Shown here piece after piece: positions 1 through 11,190 of a DNA stretch of 28,218 bases. The stretch spans positions 201,952-230,169 of the forward strand of contig NW_019775741.1 of NCBI RefSeq assembly GCF_001039355.2, written 5' to 3'. Position numbers and translations under genes: made by a program. The first letter of the stretch is position 1. Every line of letters starts with the position of its first letter. The notes under the pieces were generated by a model. The model had not been told where the DNA came from, made no database searches, and was given only the letters and a program-made list of their open reading frames with translations. The stretch comes from Lingula anatina. Lineage: Eukaryota; Brachiopoda; Lingulata; Lingulida; Lingulidae.

Positions 1-381
1 AACTCTCATCCGCCTGAGACTCTGACATTTCTGTTTTTCCACATAAGCAGTTGTATTGTTTTTTATGTCTTTAAACATTATGTTACTTATGTAATATTAT
101 TTTATGCACTGTCATCATTTTTCAAATATTGAGACTTACATCATGTGAATTTGAACTCTCATGGTCCTGAAACTGTAATCTTATTGAAAGGGTAGATTGA
201 GACCATCTTCTGGGACTTCCGGAAGACAGTCAGGTTATTAAGTTTATATTGCCTGGTATCTATTTTTTCTTCTGTTGGAAGACCATCAATGTCTCAGAAA
301 AGATAAAGAGACAGCTGAGTAGTATGACTTGCATGTACATGTTAAATACTTTTGTATAATTTCATAAATTGCCATGTCTAG

Positions 382-2429
382 AGGCATCAGCAGCGTTGAC
401 TGGGTCTGCAGTATCTTCTCCAGGGTCCAGTGAGCCAGATGCCGGGGAGTCAGGTAACAGAAAAAATAGGGCATTTTAGGACTATAAGTATACAGGACTT
501 TAAGCTTCAAATGATGTCCAATGTGCTCTCTTTTTAATCAATTGTGAAACATTCAAAATTGTACTGCAGAGATGGAATATTTCACAGCAAATACCATTTT
601 TATCTACTTGTATATATGTAAATACAATCATATATATATCTATGATATATATATTTCTATTAGAACTGTCTCATAAAAAATGATTTACTAAAATATCTGA
701 GGGCTCAAAAGGAATGACTTGGTTCTCCTTAACCTATTGTACTAGCAGGATCCGAGAAGATTCTCACCAAATTGCATTCATTTTGAGCAGCTTAAATGTC
801 TGGCACACCAAATGAAGCTGCTAGGGGGGTACCGGTATTTAACTTTTGTGCACACTAAAACTGGATGCTATTTAGCAAGAAACCCCTCGGAGATAGATCA
901 TTCCTGCTTGTAGGATGGGGTTATGGAAATGGTCCCAAAGACAGAGCTTCATCTGATGGCAAATATATTTTCTAGTTCAAAGTGGAGTGAGAAGCCAAGA
1001 AATTGCTGCTGTAAGTGAGACTGCCACTGATGCTGTGTCTAGTTTGACAGAAAACTTATCAAAAATGTCTTCATCTGAAACCACTGAAAATCCCCAGGAC
1101 TCGACACAGGTTGAATCGCTGATCTTGGGTTTGTATAACAATTTTGATTGTGTATTGTAATGATTGTTTAGAGAATACATTTTGTCATGTCATTATTATT
1201 ATTATAAGCTGTAGCATATAGTCTGGAAAGGGCTACTTCTATGAAAATCTGTTACATGTGTGTCCCTTAATATGCTGAAAGTAACCATGTATGCTGTGTA
1301 AAGTGTGGATATTTTAAAAATTCCACAGACGCCAGAGTAAGTGCCGAAGCAGGATCTTCAACTGCTGATAGTAAGACTGATGCCCATCAGAGGTCTGAGT
1401 CATGATTGGTGCAGTGTTCTGTAGTCTGAGTCACTGGCATCTTAAATAGTTATTGTGTTAGAGTTACCTAAAAGCACTGTTACGTAGTAGTGGATTTTTT
1501 TTTTTTTTTTTGGGGGGGGGGGTGTCAGGGGGTCTCAGGGGGTGTCAAGGCCTGTCATTCCTAAAAAAAATATTGGATCCTTCCTCAAATAATCCTGTAT
1601 CTGCCGCTGTGAAAGGATATCTGCACTTCCTGAAGGTGGTTGGAAATCGATGAAATTGTAGGCAGACCTGTACAAACAATACAAACAATTCCAGTGTGAA
1701 GAAATGTATATAGTCTGCTTAGACTAGCTCATTGGATAAATGCATTTGATTTATATTTATGTATTTATAAGATAGTGTGTTTAGGTTGATGTAAATTGCA
1801 TTAAACGCAAAAAAAGTTTTTGTGTCCATTTGATTAATTCAATATTCATTTTAAAGTAAAAAATATCATTTTAAAGAAGAGTTTTCAAAGGATAAGAGAA
1901 CTTTTTCAAAAATTATGATATGTGTTATAATCTAAAACTATGTATCAATACGATTACAATTCAAATTATGAATTTTTTTGTATAAGAGGAAAATGCTGAC
2001 TTTCAGGAACAAAGTCAAGTGATGAAAAGACTGAAAATGAAGGAGCAGCATCTGGGATCAGTCGTTCACAGTCAGAACCAGCTTGTAGCCAACAGCAGCA
2101 AGAGAAAAAATTGTCAAAAGAAAAAACGAGGTGGGGAAGCCATATGAAAGCTATGTATGAGTTTGTATTGAATTGTTTCATGAAGCGTATTTTGATTGAG
2201 GAGGTAATTTTTCTGTGTCAAACCTAGTAAGCAAATTAAGGGATTTGTTTCAGTCTGTTTTGTGACTTACTGATCTTATGTTTGCAATATGAAAACTGAC
2301 TCGGACATAAAATTGCTTTCATTTTAGTGGTTGCATGGTTCAGTGAAAAATTTTCAAGGAAACCATGACATTGAAGCGGATCTCAAAGGTAACAAAGAAC
2401 TCATTCAATCCAATCCTGGGCATGTCTGA
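382..2429 (+). CDS. 3' part of an unidentified gene with Ser/Thr/Glu-rich exons
   Basis: I do not recognise the product. Five candidate exons read in one consistent phase: 382-453, 976-1128, 1329-1370, 2007-2203 and 2328-2429 (TGA at 2427). Each starts after an AG acceptor. The first three are 72, 153 and 42 nt, all with phase 1 at both ends, so each can be skipped or added without breaking the frame. Donors are GTAACA at 454, a weak GTTTGT at 1129 (an alternative GTTGAA at 1110 breaks the phase), GTAAGA at 1371 and GTAATT at 2204. The chain is rich in S, T, E, A and Q, with a CSQQQQ run, so it is probably disordered. The C-terminal part is more ordered and amphipathic (MKAMYEFVLNCFMKRI). The 5' part lies outside the window. 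The last exon could instead splice at GTAACA (2389). The model rests on splice-site and phase agreement alone; no family homology is seen. Confidence 0.45.
1495..1541 (+). repeat. T17/G11 tract with G5 repeats
   Basis: Seventeen T are followed by eleven G and then by two further G5 runs separated by TGTCA and TCTCA. Three G-runs, the first long enough to supply two tracts, fit an intramolecular G-quadruplex on the + strand. It lies in the 636-bp intron between the exons ending at 1370 and starting at 2007, which otherwise shows nothing recognisable apart from the short repeat at 1869. Confidence 0.7.
1869..1896 (+). repeat. 27-nt repeat, copy 1 (partner at 3423-3449)
   Basis: The string TTTAAAGAAGAG followed by TTTTCAAAGGATAAG recurs at 3423-3449 with one mismatch. 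Both copies are in non-coding AT-rich DNA. They could be a remnant of a dispersed repeat; nothing else around them matches clearly. Confidence 0.5.
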
Positions 2430-3919
2430 AAATGGGACTATAAAACAGCACTGTATGGAGATTGGAAGCAATGAGATGGGAATGAAGACTTTATCATGAT
2501 TGAACTTTATTCAAAAATGTAATACGTAGACGTTTCATTGTACCATTTTATTTACTAATAATTAAAAATGATTATTACACCAAGATCAATGCTTGACAAA
2601 AAAGTGAACTAGTGTTGAAAGCAGTTGTGCCATGGATTGTCTTTAAGAGAGCACTGAATGTCATTGAGAGACCGTTAAAGGACTGCACGGCCTTCCTTTC
2701 ATGTCGGTGCGCCATTTTTAGGTCTCGGCCTTGCAAGACCTCGGCTCTTCTGGATGTGAATGCTCTCTATGTGTTGAACTTATATAGATAAAAAGACCAA
2801 ATAATGACTTAAAATTTAATATGATAAAGGCCTATTTAAGTATATTTTTGGAAATGTTGGACTGGCTTTCTTTATCTGGTGCTCGTGGCTCAACCATGTA
2901 CCGGTACTCAATGGTTGAGGGGATGATGCAGTTTGTTGTCTGTTAGTAGTAAGATCTGGGTTTGTCTTAGGTGTACGTGTTTATATGTGTCTGTGTGTAA
3001 TTTCTATGCATAAAATATGCATTTATAATAATATGTTAAGAAAAAAATTCCATATGTGAGTCTGGTGATACATGATTAATGTATATTAATGTTTTATATG
3101 ATAAATATTTTGTTCAGTTGTATAGAATTCTATTTTTCAACAAAAAAATGCATCTCTTATCTGCAAAAATGTATTGAGTATGTGTAGGTTTTTGTTATTT
3201 GCATAAAATGCATGAAAAAGGCCTTAGGGTGTCAGATGACAGGAACTTGACAAAATGATTAAGTGTCATATCAGGATTTTTAACTATAATTGTGATATTT
3301 TTGTAATTTTTTAAAAAAGTTTAGTGTCTATATCATTATTAATGTAGCAGTATTCAGTTAAAACTAAAAAAAAAAAAAAAAAAAAAAACAATACTGTATA
3401 TTTTCATAATGCTGCAACTTAATTTAAAGGAGAGTTTTCAAAGGATAAGGTATCTTACAATATCTTTATATTCATAATGGTCCTTGCCAGCTCCCAGACA
3501 TAAATATTGTCATAAATTAAGGATGTTTGAGAAGATGCACTTTTTTAAATGCAGTATTTGTAATTAAAGTATATTAACTGGGTACTTATCTTACAATATA
3601 GTATTATTATAGTAATATTATTATAGTAAGGGCTAGCAATTAAAAGCATCCGAATTTTGTAGGTTTTTATTTGTGCACAATGTTTGTATATAAAATGCAC
3701 AATTGGATTTAACCGTTTTGTCCAATGATTGCATTCCATTAGAACATGGCTGTGTAGCTCTATGCAACCAGAGCAGAATCTATAGACATCAGAAATCAAG
3801 CATTTTAATCCTTGTTTAGCCTGACTAATAGTCCTTGTGTGCCATTAAATTATCATGCTTAAAGTAATATTCTTAGAAAAAAGTAGAGCTTTTAGATCAA
3901 ACCCAAAGACTTATAACAT
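2430..3919. other. AT-rich non-coding stretch
   Basis: No open frame with coding character or convincing splice sites is seen on either strand. The stretch contains a 23-nt A-run (3366-3388), the second copy of the 27-nt repeat (3423-3449) and simple AT-rich sequence. The minus-strand open frames here are short and look like chance in AT-rich DNA. Confidence 0.6.
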
Positions 3920-4010
3920 TTTAATTTTTATTAAAAAACTTACAATAATTTTTATTCACTTGCAATAAGTTTCTGTGCATTATGATCACTACAGGGTTTA
4001 AAAAGAGAAG
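3920..4010 (+). repeat. Fragment of the foldback element at 4411-4754
   Basis: The stretch around 3950-4005 (TTCACTTGCAATAAGTTTCT, then GTGCATTATGATCACTACAG) matches the left arm of the 4411-4754 element at about 4470-4520 with a few mismatches. Only one arm is recognisable, so this is a truncated or decayed relative. The following 400 bases hold nothing I recognise. Confidence 0.55.
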
Positions 4011-4410
4011 CACAACTTATAATATTTTAAAGATGCATACAAAGTCAATTTTTTGTCACAAAAACCGACGAAATGCCAGCATATAGTTTCAAGTAGTATA
4101 ACTACGAGAATTACCAAAAGGCATTGTTTAATTTTACCCCAAAGTGATGTTTGAACAGATTTTTCTGCTAGCATTCTATGCTGTATGTCAATGGGGCAGA
4201 AAAGTAGGTCACGAAAGTAGGTTAAATTTCCGACCAAAATTTTAAAGAAAGGAGCAGTCTCAAGCACTTTTATGGCTGATCAAGTGATCTATTCAGTTTA
4301 TCCCTTGGCATGTTGAATTTATTTGAGTCGAATAAGAAACTAGTAGAAGTGGTTTACATGTGTTATTGGGAATCCACACTCCACCGATGCTCAGTTGGTA
4401 TGTACCTTTA

Positions 4411-4754
4411 AGGGAATGTCACTTTCTGGGACCTAAAAATGAATTAAAACTATAATGATAATTTCTGTTCACTTGCAGTAAGTTTCTGTGCATTTTGATC
4501 ACTTCAGGGTTTAACAAGAGAACCAGGGTTGTTGATGTGTTTGGTGTACATGTGGATACCCACCCATAGTGATATATATTAGATCAGAGTAAAGCCTGTT
4601 CTGCTGTTGAAAGGCATATTCACTTTGACAACCCCAGCTTTTCTTGTCATTTGTCAACCTCTGAAGTGATCAGAAATCAATGTGCACAGAAAATGCAAAT
4701 GGCAAGGAGTTATCATTTTAATCGTTTTTAGGCCCTAAAAACAGTGACATCCCC
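4411..4754. mobile_element. Non-autonomous foldback/TIR element
   Basis: The two ends are imperfect inverted repeats of roughly 100 bp. The left arm begins AGGGAATGTCACTTTCTGGG (4411). The right arm ends CAGTGACATCCCC (about 4742-4754), and its reverse complement starts GGGGATGTCACTG and continues in parallel through CCTAAAAA, ATTAAAA, ATGATAA, TTCTGTGCA and TGATCACTTCAG. There is no coding potential, as expected for a MITE-like element. I could not identify an unambiguous target-site duplication, so the outer limits and superfamily are uncertain. Confidence 0.6.
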
Positions 4755-5621
4755 AGTTAGCAGGATATATTAATGAATAGCAGTTGGAAAGATCACAAAA
4801 TTAACAGCTTATTTGAAATACTTTGCAAGTTTTTATAATAAAACAATAAGAAAATTTAAATATTGGGTGTTTTAATTTTTGAGAAAAAAAAGAACCATTT
4901 AATTTCCCTTCAGTGATTTACACCTATGGCCGGGTTAATGGTTTTACTTAGAAAATTACAAAAATTGAATACATGGTTAAAATATATACATGAGCTTTAT
5001 TTGACTATAATGCAATGGCTGAGTTACAAATGAAAAACATAATTGCAAGATGTTGATGGAAAAACTAATATACAGGGCTGTGAGAGCTAATGTTTAAATT
5101 TTTCTGGCAATTGTGTCACAATGTTAAATCACATGATTGAAATGATAAAAAATTTTTAAATAATGAAATAGCTTTGAGTGCCGTTAATCTAAAACAGTAT
5201 CACTTACTTAGTGCACATAATTTAAGAAAAACGGTCAACTTTTAAAAAATTTAACTTTTTCCTAAATAAGTGAAATAATTTAAATTGAGTGATAGTGACA
5301 TAAAGTTAGTAGTTTTTCTCTTAATAATGCATGCATGAAATTATCTCAAATTTAACCCTTTTAATTGAAGCAATTTTAATAATCAGCCTAATAAATTGTT
5401 CATTTCAGTAACAGTACTAATAATATGTTCATGAGTGTGATAACGTAGACTGTTGGTTTTTTGGCTAAGCTAAAAGTTCAGTTTGTAGTACTTGCTTTCA
5501 TTCTATTTTGTTTTGAAGATAAACTATTGGCAGTGTGACAAAAAATATCCAATGCTGAAGATTGAAATTTCATAAAAAGTCAGCATCATCCTCAGACATT
5601 CAGCAAAGTGAGTATCACAAG
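4755..5621. other. AT-rich spacer, partly homologous to the downstream flank of the tandem copies
   Basis: There is no gene. From about 5110 to 5621 it is recognisably related to 20030-20510 and 22460-22965 (shared phrases such as CACATGATTGAAAT, CAGTTTGTAGTACTTGC and CAGTGTGACAAA), so the duplication unit includes the 3' flank of the polycystin-like gene. The AATAAA signal (- strand) present in the other two copies is not conserved at the equivalent place here, where the + strand reads TGTTGGTTTTTTGG instead of TGTTTATTTTTGTGG. Confidence 0.6.
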
Positions 5622-8600
5622 TTATCTATTATTTGCTGCTGGGAACACAGCTCTGTAGATGACAACAGAGGCCACTTTCAGGGGTTCAAAGATGAACACC
5701 TCCTCCAGCAGAGCAAACACGACAAGACAGGCCCAGCGGTATGAGCTCTCTGTGGTCAGCTCAATCATGTAGATCTCAGTGAAGAACAGAGAGATGAAGA
5801 CAGAGCACAGGAGAAGAACAATAATGATGTAAAGCACATAGTGTGGGAGTTTCTTCTTCATCTCCCCTGTTGCCTCCATCTCTAGCTGAAGTAGCTGGGC
5901 ATCAGATGGCTTTTTGAGTTCATCACCAGGACTTCCATCATCTGGAGTATTTAATATAAATATTCAGTTTTTCAATGTGCATAAATTAAAGTTGTTTGAA
6001 ATCTACTCGAGTCTAACCATAAAAAACACCTAGAAAAAAAAGAAACAAATTTCATTATAATAATACAGAAAATAATATTAGTAACACTTTTATTGTTTTA
6101 ACATTAAGGCACATTTTATAAAGATAAATTGTTGAAGTTTTTTTTAAATATTTTTTAAGACTGAAAACATAAGACCGAAAGGAAAATCAACAAACACCAA
6201 ATATTGCTAAAAAATATGAGTCAAATGACAAATCTTACAATGTAGACACCGACAATATATACTGAACTATTTAAATTATGAATTCAGCACTTACCATCTT
6301 CCAGCTGAAGCACAGCATGCTGGCTGCTCCTCTGTGGAGCTGCATCCAAGAAATCAAAGGCAGACTCAAACACACTTGCCATGCTGTCCTGGTTGATGGC
6401 GCCATCTACCATGCTGCCTTGTTGTACAACGTTGTCATGGGCAGAAATAGCACTGGCGTCATCTCTGTAATAGGAAAGATTTCACAATAATATATAAATA
6501 TACAGCATGGAAAAAATCAAAATAAAACAAAATAATAATAAAATATTAATAAATCATAAAAAAAGTGAATAAAAAAAAAGAATAAACATATAAGTCCCCT
6601 TTCCCGTCCCCTGTATTACCTTGCTGTCATGTTGGTGTTGCCAGTCTCAGGATCACCACTGGTGCCATTGCTATTGTTAATGTTGTCATTGGTCTGCAAG
6701 ATGCTGGTATCAGATTGTGACCTGGGATGATAACAGACAACTCATACAGAGTTATAAATTACAGACAAATTTTGGAGATGGTATAACAAAACTGAGGTCC
6801 AGCCTTAATTAATTAAATTTCACCAAAATTTTATACACAATTTTCATTTCTTTTTCAAATTGATACCTTTGAAAATTCTTATTTGAATATAATGTTTATA
6901 TACAAACTGCATCTATAGGCGTAACCTGTAACAATTGTTAACAACATGTGTATAACTAATCTTAAAATCATCACTCAATACAGCATCAGATATCACTAGA
7001 AATATGTAATACATACCTCTGCAGCCTGATATCTTGGCAAACTATTGCAGTGGAGGTCTCTACATCCATGTGGCTGAGGCGTTTCTTGGCAAGGTTCTGC
7101 CTCATGAGTTCAGTCTTGGAGGCCAGTGATGCCTGCCTGCTGAATGGCATCTCCTCCCTGTTGAACACCATGGTGTGGCGCCTCTGTCTCTTCCCTGGCC
7201 CAGCAGATGGGGGAATGGGGCTGGAAGATGTGAAAAATTATAAATTATGGCAAAGAATTACTCTATTTTTTATATACTATAACTAGAATTACAATACAAT
7301 TTAATTAGTATAATGTTGATTAAATGAAGTGTGGAGAGTTTGAGAGTAATTACCGTACCTAATGATGGCATGGGAAGACAGTGCCTTGGTTGGCATTTCA
7401 TCCATCTCCTCAAAGGGCATATCACTGGGCTGCCAGGCTGACAGCAAGGGCTGGGGCTTGTCTCCAAGGAGGGTGTTACTCAGGTTGAACTGAGAGTCCT
7501 TGGCACTCACAGAGCCCCTGGCCACTTTGGGAATGGCTGAAATACAGGATGTTGATTTATTTTTTGATAGATGATGCTGGTGTTTCTTTCAATATCAGTT
7601 AGTTCTTATACCAGAAATGATTCGGAAAAACCTGACAGACTTTGAGACCTATTCTAAAACTTGGAAATATGGTCATTTCATGACAATTATGCTGACAACA
7701 ACTTATAAAAATTCAACCAATAAGAAAATTATTGATAAGTAACAGTTCAATTGATGTAAATACCTGAGGGTTTGAATTCCTCCAGCTTCTGTTCCCCACC
7801 ACAAGCTGTGTAAGTCAGTTCCACAGGGATATCTGCAGTGTCCAGTACCTCACTGAGAGAAGCTCCATGATGGACCTCAGCCTCCACCAGATACTGATCC
7901 TGGCCTATGGAGACCATGGTGTCATCCTCCACACCATCACTGGCTGGGATGCCTGCATCTCCAGAGAGAATAAAGGCCTCCTCATCATCTGGGGGAGCAT
8001 CCCTGCAGGCCTGGCGGGCCATGCTGATTCTTCCTCCTCCACCAGTGTCAGGCTTGTCAGTCCATCCCAGGGGGTCCATGTTGAAGATATCATATATCCA
8101 GCAGAGGCGTTTGGTCACCGTGTTACATAGGGCGAACTCCACCAGGCAATTGAGCAGCTTGATGACAAAGTGGATGCCAAATGCAATGATGAAGAGGTCC
8201 CCAGACACCAGCTGTTTCTCCCCAATGGCAGGCTGTGGGAAGGCCACAGTGAGCAGGATGTTCCCCAGCAGGTAGTTGACATATAGGGAGAACAGGGTCA
8301 GGACTGTGAGAGGACGGGACAGGGTGCAGGGGTGCTCACGTGGGCCTCCAAACACACCATTGACCCACAGGTGGAACTGGAGCAGGTTAGAAGTGATGGT
8401 GTTGAACAACCAGCTGAAATGTGAACAAAATGTGAGTGACATTTTTAAAAATCACTCATAGCAAACTTTGCTCACATTGTTATATGGTTCTTCATGCCAA
8501 ACAGCTATAGTCCTAATAAATTTTTTATTTTATTCATATTTATTTACTATTTACTTTAAGCAATGCCTAGACCCTCTAGCATTTGTCTAGCACAAATTGA

Positions 8601-9663
8601 CAATAAATCCACGGAAATAATATGGTCTAACACAAACATTGTGACTGCTATACATTAGAGTCTAGCAACAATTGCAGTAGTTGTTCTAATCTCTCACAAA
8701 CACAATCACAGTTTTCTTGCTGTACCCATAATAATTAATTTATATGGACACACTGTTTTTAAAATGAACTGTTTTGCAAGACTTCTCCTTTAAGCCCCCT
8801 TAAAAATCATCCATCTCAAAGTCTCAAAGGAATGTCATCAATTACTGTTACAAAGTTTTAGCAATGAAAGTGAATATACAAGAAATGCAGGTAACTTTCT
8901 ATTAAGAGTCCCATGCTGTGACTGACCTGCTGCGTGTCTGCTCACTCTGGAAGCATACACAGTGGGTCTCCTCCCCTCCATTGTGTGCTGGTTTAAGCCA
9001 GATATTACATGGGAAGGTCCACTCCTGCTCCTCAAGGGGATCATACAGCTTAATTTTGTCCAGGTGCCTGAAGGGAGATCAGTAACACACTATACGTACA
9101 CTTAAAATGGTAAAAGTCATTCATTACTTTTATCTTTACTAATACTGTCTAAGTGAGTAATAGATATTTCAGGAGGAAAGATGAATAAAAAAATAAAGAA
9201 AATAAAAACTCACCATTTGGCTTTCTTTCCCTTTCCTCTCTGAGTGATGACCACATGGGACATTTTCCCAAGGGGAGCTGTAAGAACAATAGACATTTCA
9301 GTTTCATAGCATATTGTCATTACTAGTAGTCCTTTGGCATACATTTTATCAGTTATATGTAGATATCACAGCTGCAAAAAAGCCTAAGCTATTGAAGTTG
9401 TCAAAATGAAAAGATTGAAAAAATTGTCAGAAAATGTTTCTATTGTGGAAAAATTTCCAAATGGCAACTGAAAATGAAGATTCCATCTTCTATAATAAAA
9501 ATAATCCTATTTCCAAACATACCTTGTGTGTAGACCAGAAACATGTCCTTATTCCCACGTTTCAGTATTGGCTGTTCAGTGTCATAGGCTGAGAGTCGGT
9601 ACCTTGATGAGGAGCTGGTCTCACTGTACAACTGTACATCTATCTTGGCATTAGTGCCTGCAT
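5622..9663 (-). CDS. Polycystin-1-like protein (PLAT domain plus membrane blocks), copy 1
   Basis: Nine exons on the - strand join in phase without a stop: 9663-9523, 9277-9214, 9067-8927, 8413-7764, 7536-7359, 7220-7017, 6721-6620, 6464-6295 and 5941-5622 (TAA 5624-5622), about 656 codons. Exons 1-3 encode a PLAT/LH2 domain (AGTNAKIDVQLY, KRGNKDMFLVY, APLGKMSHVVI, HLDKIKLYDP, TFPCNIWL), the cytoplasmic domain that follows the first membrane helix in polycystin-1. Exon 4 follows with LTVLTLFSLYVNYLLGNILL and FIIAFGIHFVIKLLNCLVEF, probable membrane segments, then an acidic loop with QRR and MARQACRDAPPDDEE. The last exon has YVLYIIIVLLLCSVFISLFF and ends at FIFEPLKV plus 15 residues. In known polycystins a similar motif leads into the TOP and channel domains; these are absent here. 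The 5' exons, apart from a probable signal-peptide exon at 19241-19334, are not seen and may lie in the gap at 9809. Confidence 0.85.
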
Positions 9664-10642
9664 CTGGAAAAAAAAAGATATTAAATTATTTGAATCATAT
9701 ATGGGTATATATGTCCTAAACGTTTTGTACAAATCGTTCAATATCTATTTTTAAAGATGATTTCAATCTTGATAACAATATAAAAATAAGGCATCAACTC
9801 AAGACTACNATGCGTATGCAGGGCGGGTGACAATGTCATTCCGCAAACCACTTCAACTTACTCACAATAAAACATGAAGAAATTACATAAGAAGCCAAGT
9901 AACGGATATTTAACTTACATTGTGACATTCATTCCACACATGAGACCAGAACGCTACTACCATCACTCAATTGACAAAATTATCATTACCAGTGAATATA
10001 AAGCTTGTTGGAAATGTTGAAAAATCTACAAGTTACAGGCCATCGCACATTTTAAAAAACTTACATGTTCAAAAATGAATGCCAAATTATGATAAAACAG
10101 GAACAGATAAAGAAAAAACCCATTAAGCTACCTTTGGTACAATTCAAAAGTCTATGTTTACAATTACGTTGTGTGTGCGGCCATTTTGCTACTCGCCAGT
10201 ATCTTAGGAGAATATTCAGTGAAATTGATACAAGGATATTCCTATGGTGTATAAAATGTTACAGAATTAAATACTGTATCGTCTCGTTAAGTTTATTAGT
10301 ATAAAACTCGAAAGGCAATTGTATAAACACCTCTACATCTTACTGGTCTCTGTGCCTTTCTCTCCCGCCATTTTCTCTTGGAGCTGTAGCCCCCTTTTTG
10401 AAAACGAGGCCAAAACTAATAATTTCCTAAATAACCGCCAACAGACGAGCTGTCTGCGCCCACAGGGTATATGTACATTATTATGTAATTCAGGTGAGAG
10501 GTGTTCAGAGAGAGGTCTGTAGAAGATGGAGGAGACAGATATTCAGGGTACGTTGCTACATTTTCCACATGTCCGATAAAAATTAAGCACAAAAAATGAC
10601 ATCAACTAACAAGTTGCATTTGCCTTCCATACATGATATAAG
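9664..10642. other. Intron/gap region between the PLAT exons and the retrotransposon
   Basis: The stretch contains the single n at 9809, taken as an assembly gap. No convincing exon is seen. A possible + strand first exon (ATGGAGGAGACAGATATTCAG at 10525 followed by a GTACGT donor) has no partner exon, and several - strand GTAAGT-like donors have no coding support. The 80 bases just before the LTR show no match to the sequence that flanks the other end of the element. Confidence 0.5.
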
Positions 10643-10663
10643 TGTAGTGGCGCCGACCCCGGA

Positions 10664-10715
10664 ACCGGAAGTGGGATCGGTCCATGCGCAGCGAGCGCCC
10701 CCCCTCTTGACGTCA
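10664..10715 (+). promoter_or_regulatory. Candidate TATA-less promoter motif cluster in the LTR
   Basis: Within 52 bases lie ACCGGAAGTG (ETS consensus), CATGCGCA (resembling an NRF1 half-site) and the perfect palindrome TGACGTCA (CRE). These motifs typically drive broadly or germline-expressed TATA-less promoters in animals. That they act here is inference; no transcription start site can be read from sequence. Confidence 0.4.
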
Positions 10716-10744
10716 GCGTCACACTGCACACATAGAGAAAACCT

Positions 10745-10754
10745 TGAGGTAAGC
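10745..10754 (+). promoter_or_regulatory. Candidate splice donor in 5' LTR
   Basis: The LTR contains TTGAG/GTAAGC with GT at 10749-10750, close to the consensus donor. Paired with the acceptor at 17010 it would remove gag-pol and bring ORF3 next to the 5' leader, in the manner of retroviral env mRNA. The identical site in the 3' LTR (GT at 19007) would lack a downstream acceptor within the element. Confidence 0.5.
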
Positions 10755-10799
10755 ATATCTTCCCCGATCGTGTGTTTAAGTTGCAGATCGGCACATTAT

Positions 10800-10813
10800 T
10801 GGTGGCAGCGGTG
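10800..10813 (+). other. Primer binding site, tRNA-Leu type
   Basis: TGGTGGCAGCGGTG directly follows the LTR and is the complement of the CCA-bearing 3' end of animal tRNA-Leu of the AAG/UAG type (acceptor ending CACCGCTGCCA plus CCA). The match is 14 nt and then breaks off. This would prime minus-strand cDNA synthesis. The tRNA identity comes from remembered vertebrate tRNA-Leu; the host tRNA should be compared. Confidence 0.75.
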
Positions 10814-11190
10814 CTGGTAACAACCTAAGGCAACTTTTGGTGTAATTTCTTGAGCTCGCACGCAGTTATTGCCATAATAATAGCGTTTTTAGCGGAGCTC
10901 GAAATTCGTCTGCTAAAGTACACACTAACGCACGTATCGATCCCAACTTTTATCTTTCTCTCTATAATTAAATTAATTAAATTTCTTCCTGTCTTTTTGT
11001 GTATTATTTTGGTGTTTTGTACGTCTGCATTGTTTATTTTCTTTTCCAGCTGGTTTTATTTCCGCACTTTTTAATAAAATACAATATTTTTATCTGTGTG
11101 GGTGTCTTTTATGAGTTATTCATCATAATAAAGTGTTGTACAATACTTTTTATCTGTGTGTGTGGTTATTATTTTTTTCTTTTTGAAATC
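10814..11190 (+). other. AT-rich leader between primer binding site and gag
   Basis: There are no domains. The leader is open in the gag frame from 10999, but that extension encodes only a low-complexity hydrophobic string unlike Gag, and base composition changes sharply at 11191, so I treat it as untranslated. It may hold the packaging signal or ribosome-entry structure; nothing specific is visible. Confidence 0.6.

Larger units (their letters stand above)
10643..10799 (+). repeat. 5' LTR
   Basis: The LTR starts TGTAGTGGCGCC and runs to the base before the primer binding site; the 18901-19057 copy is identical by eye. If a canonical TG...CA LTR is required, it would end at GGCACA (10795) with TTAT as spacer, but TTAT is also present after the 3' copy, so inclusion in the LTR is favoured. 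There is no TATA box. Promoter-like motifs are ACCGGAAGTG (ETS type, 10664-10673), CATGCGCA (NRF1 half-site type, 10683-10690) and TGACGTCA (CRE/ATF, 10708-10715). A splice-donor sequence TTGAG/GTAAGC lies at 10749. No AATAAA is present. Confidence 0.92.

Noticed and set aside
7867-8275. + strand frames of 87 and 122 codons opposite the large polycystin-like exon
   Set aside because: They are shadows of the - strand exon, which has domain homology and conserved splice sites.
9930-9976. Candidate - strand exon ending at a GTAAGT donor upstream of the PLAT exons
   Set aside because: The short peptide has no similarity to polycystin sequence, and its phase could not be shown to match the next exon.
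10525-10548. Possible + strand first exon (ATGGAGGAGACAGATATTCAG then GTACGT)
   Set aside because: No acceptor-bearing partner exon is visible, and a chance ATG plus GT is common; left as unsupported.
10999-11190. N-terminal hydrophobic extension of Gag as membrane anchor or signal
   Set aside because: The string is encoded by AT-rich, low-complexity leader DNA, and composition switches sharply at ATG 11191; ordinary Gag starts there.
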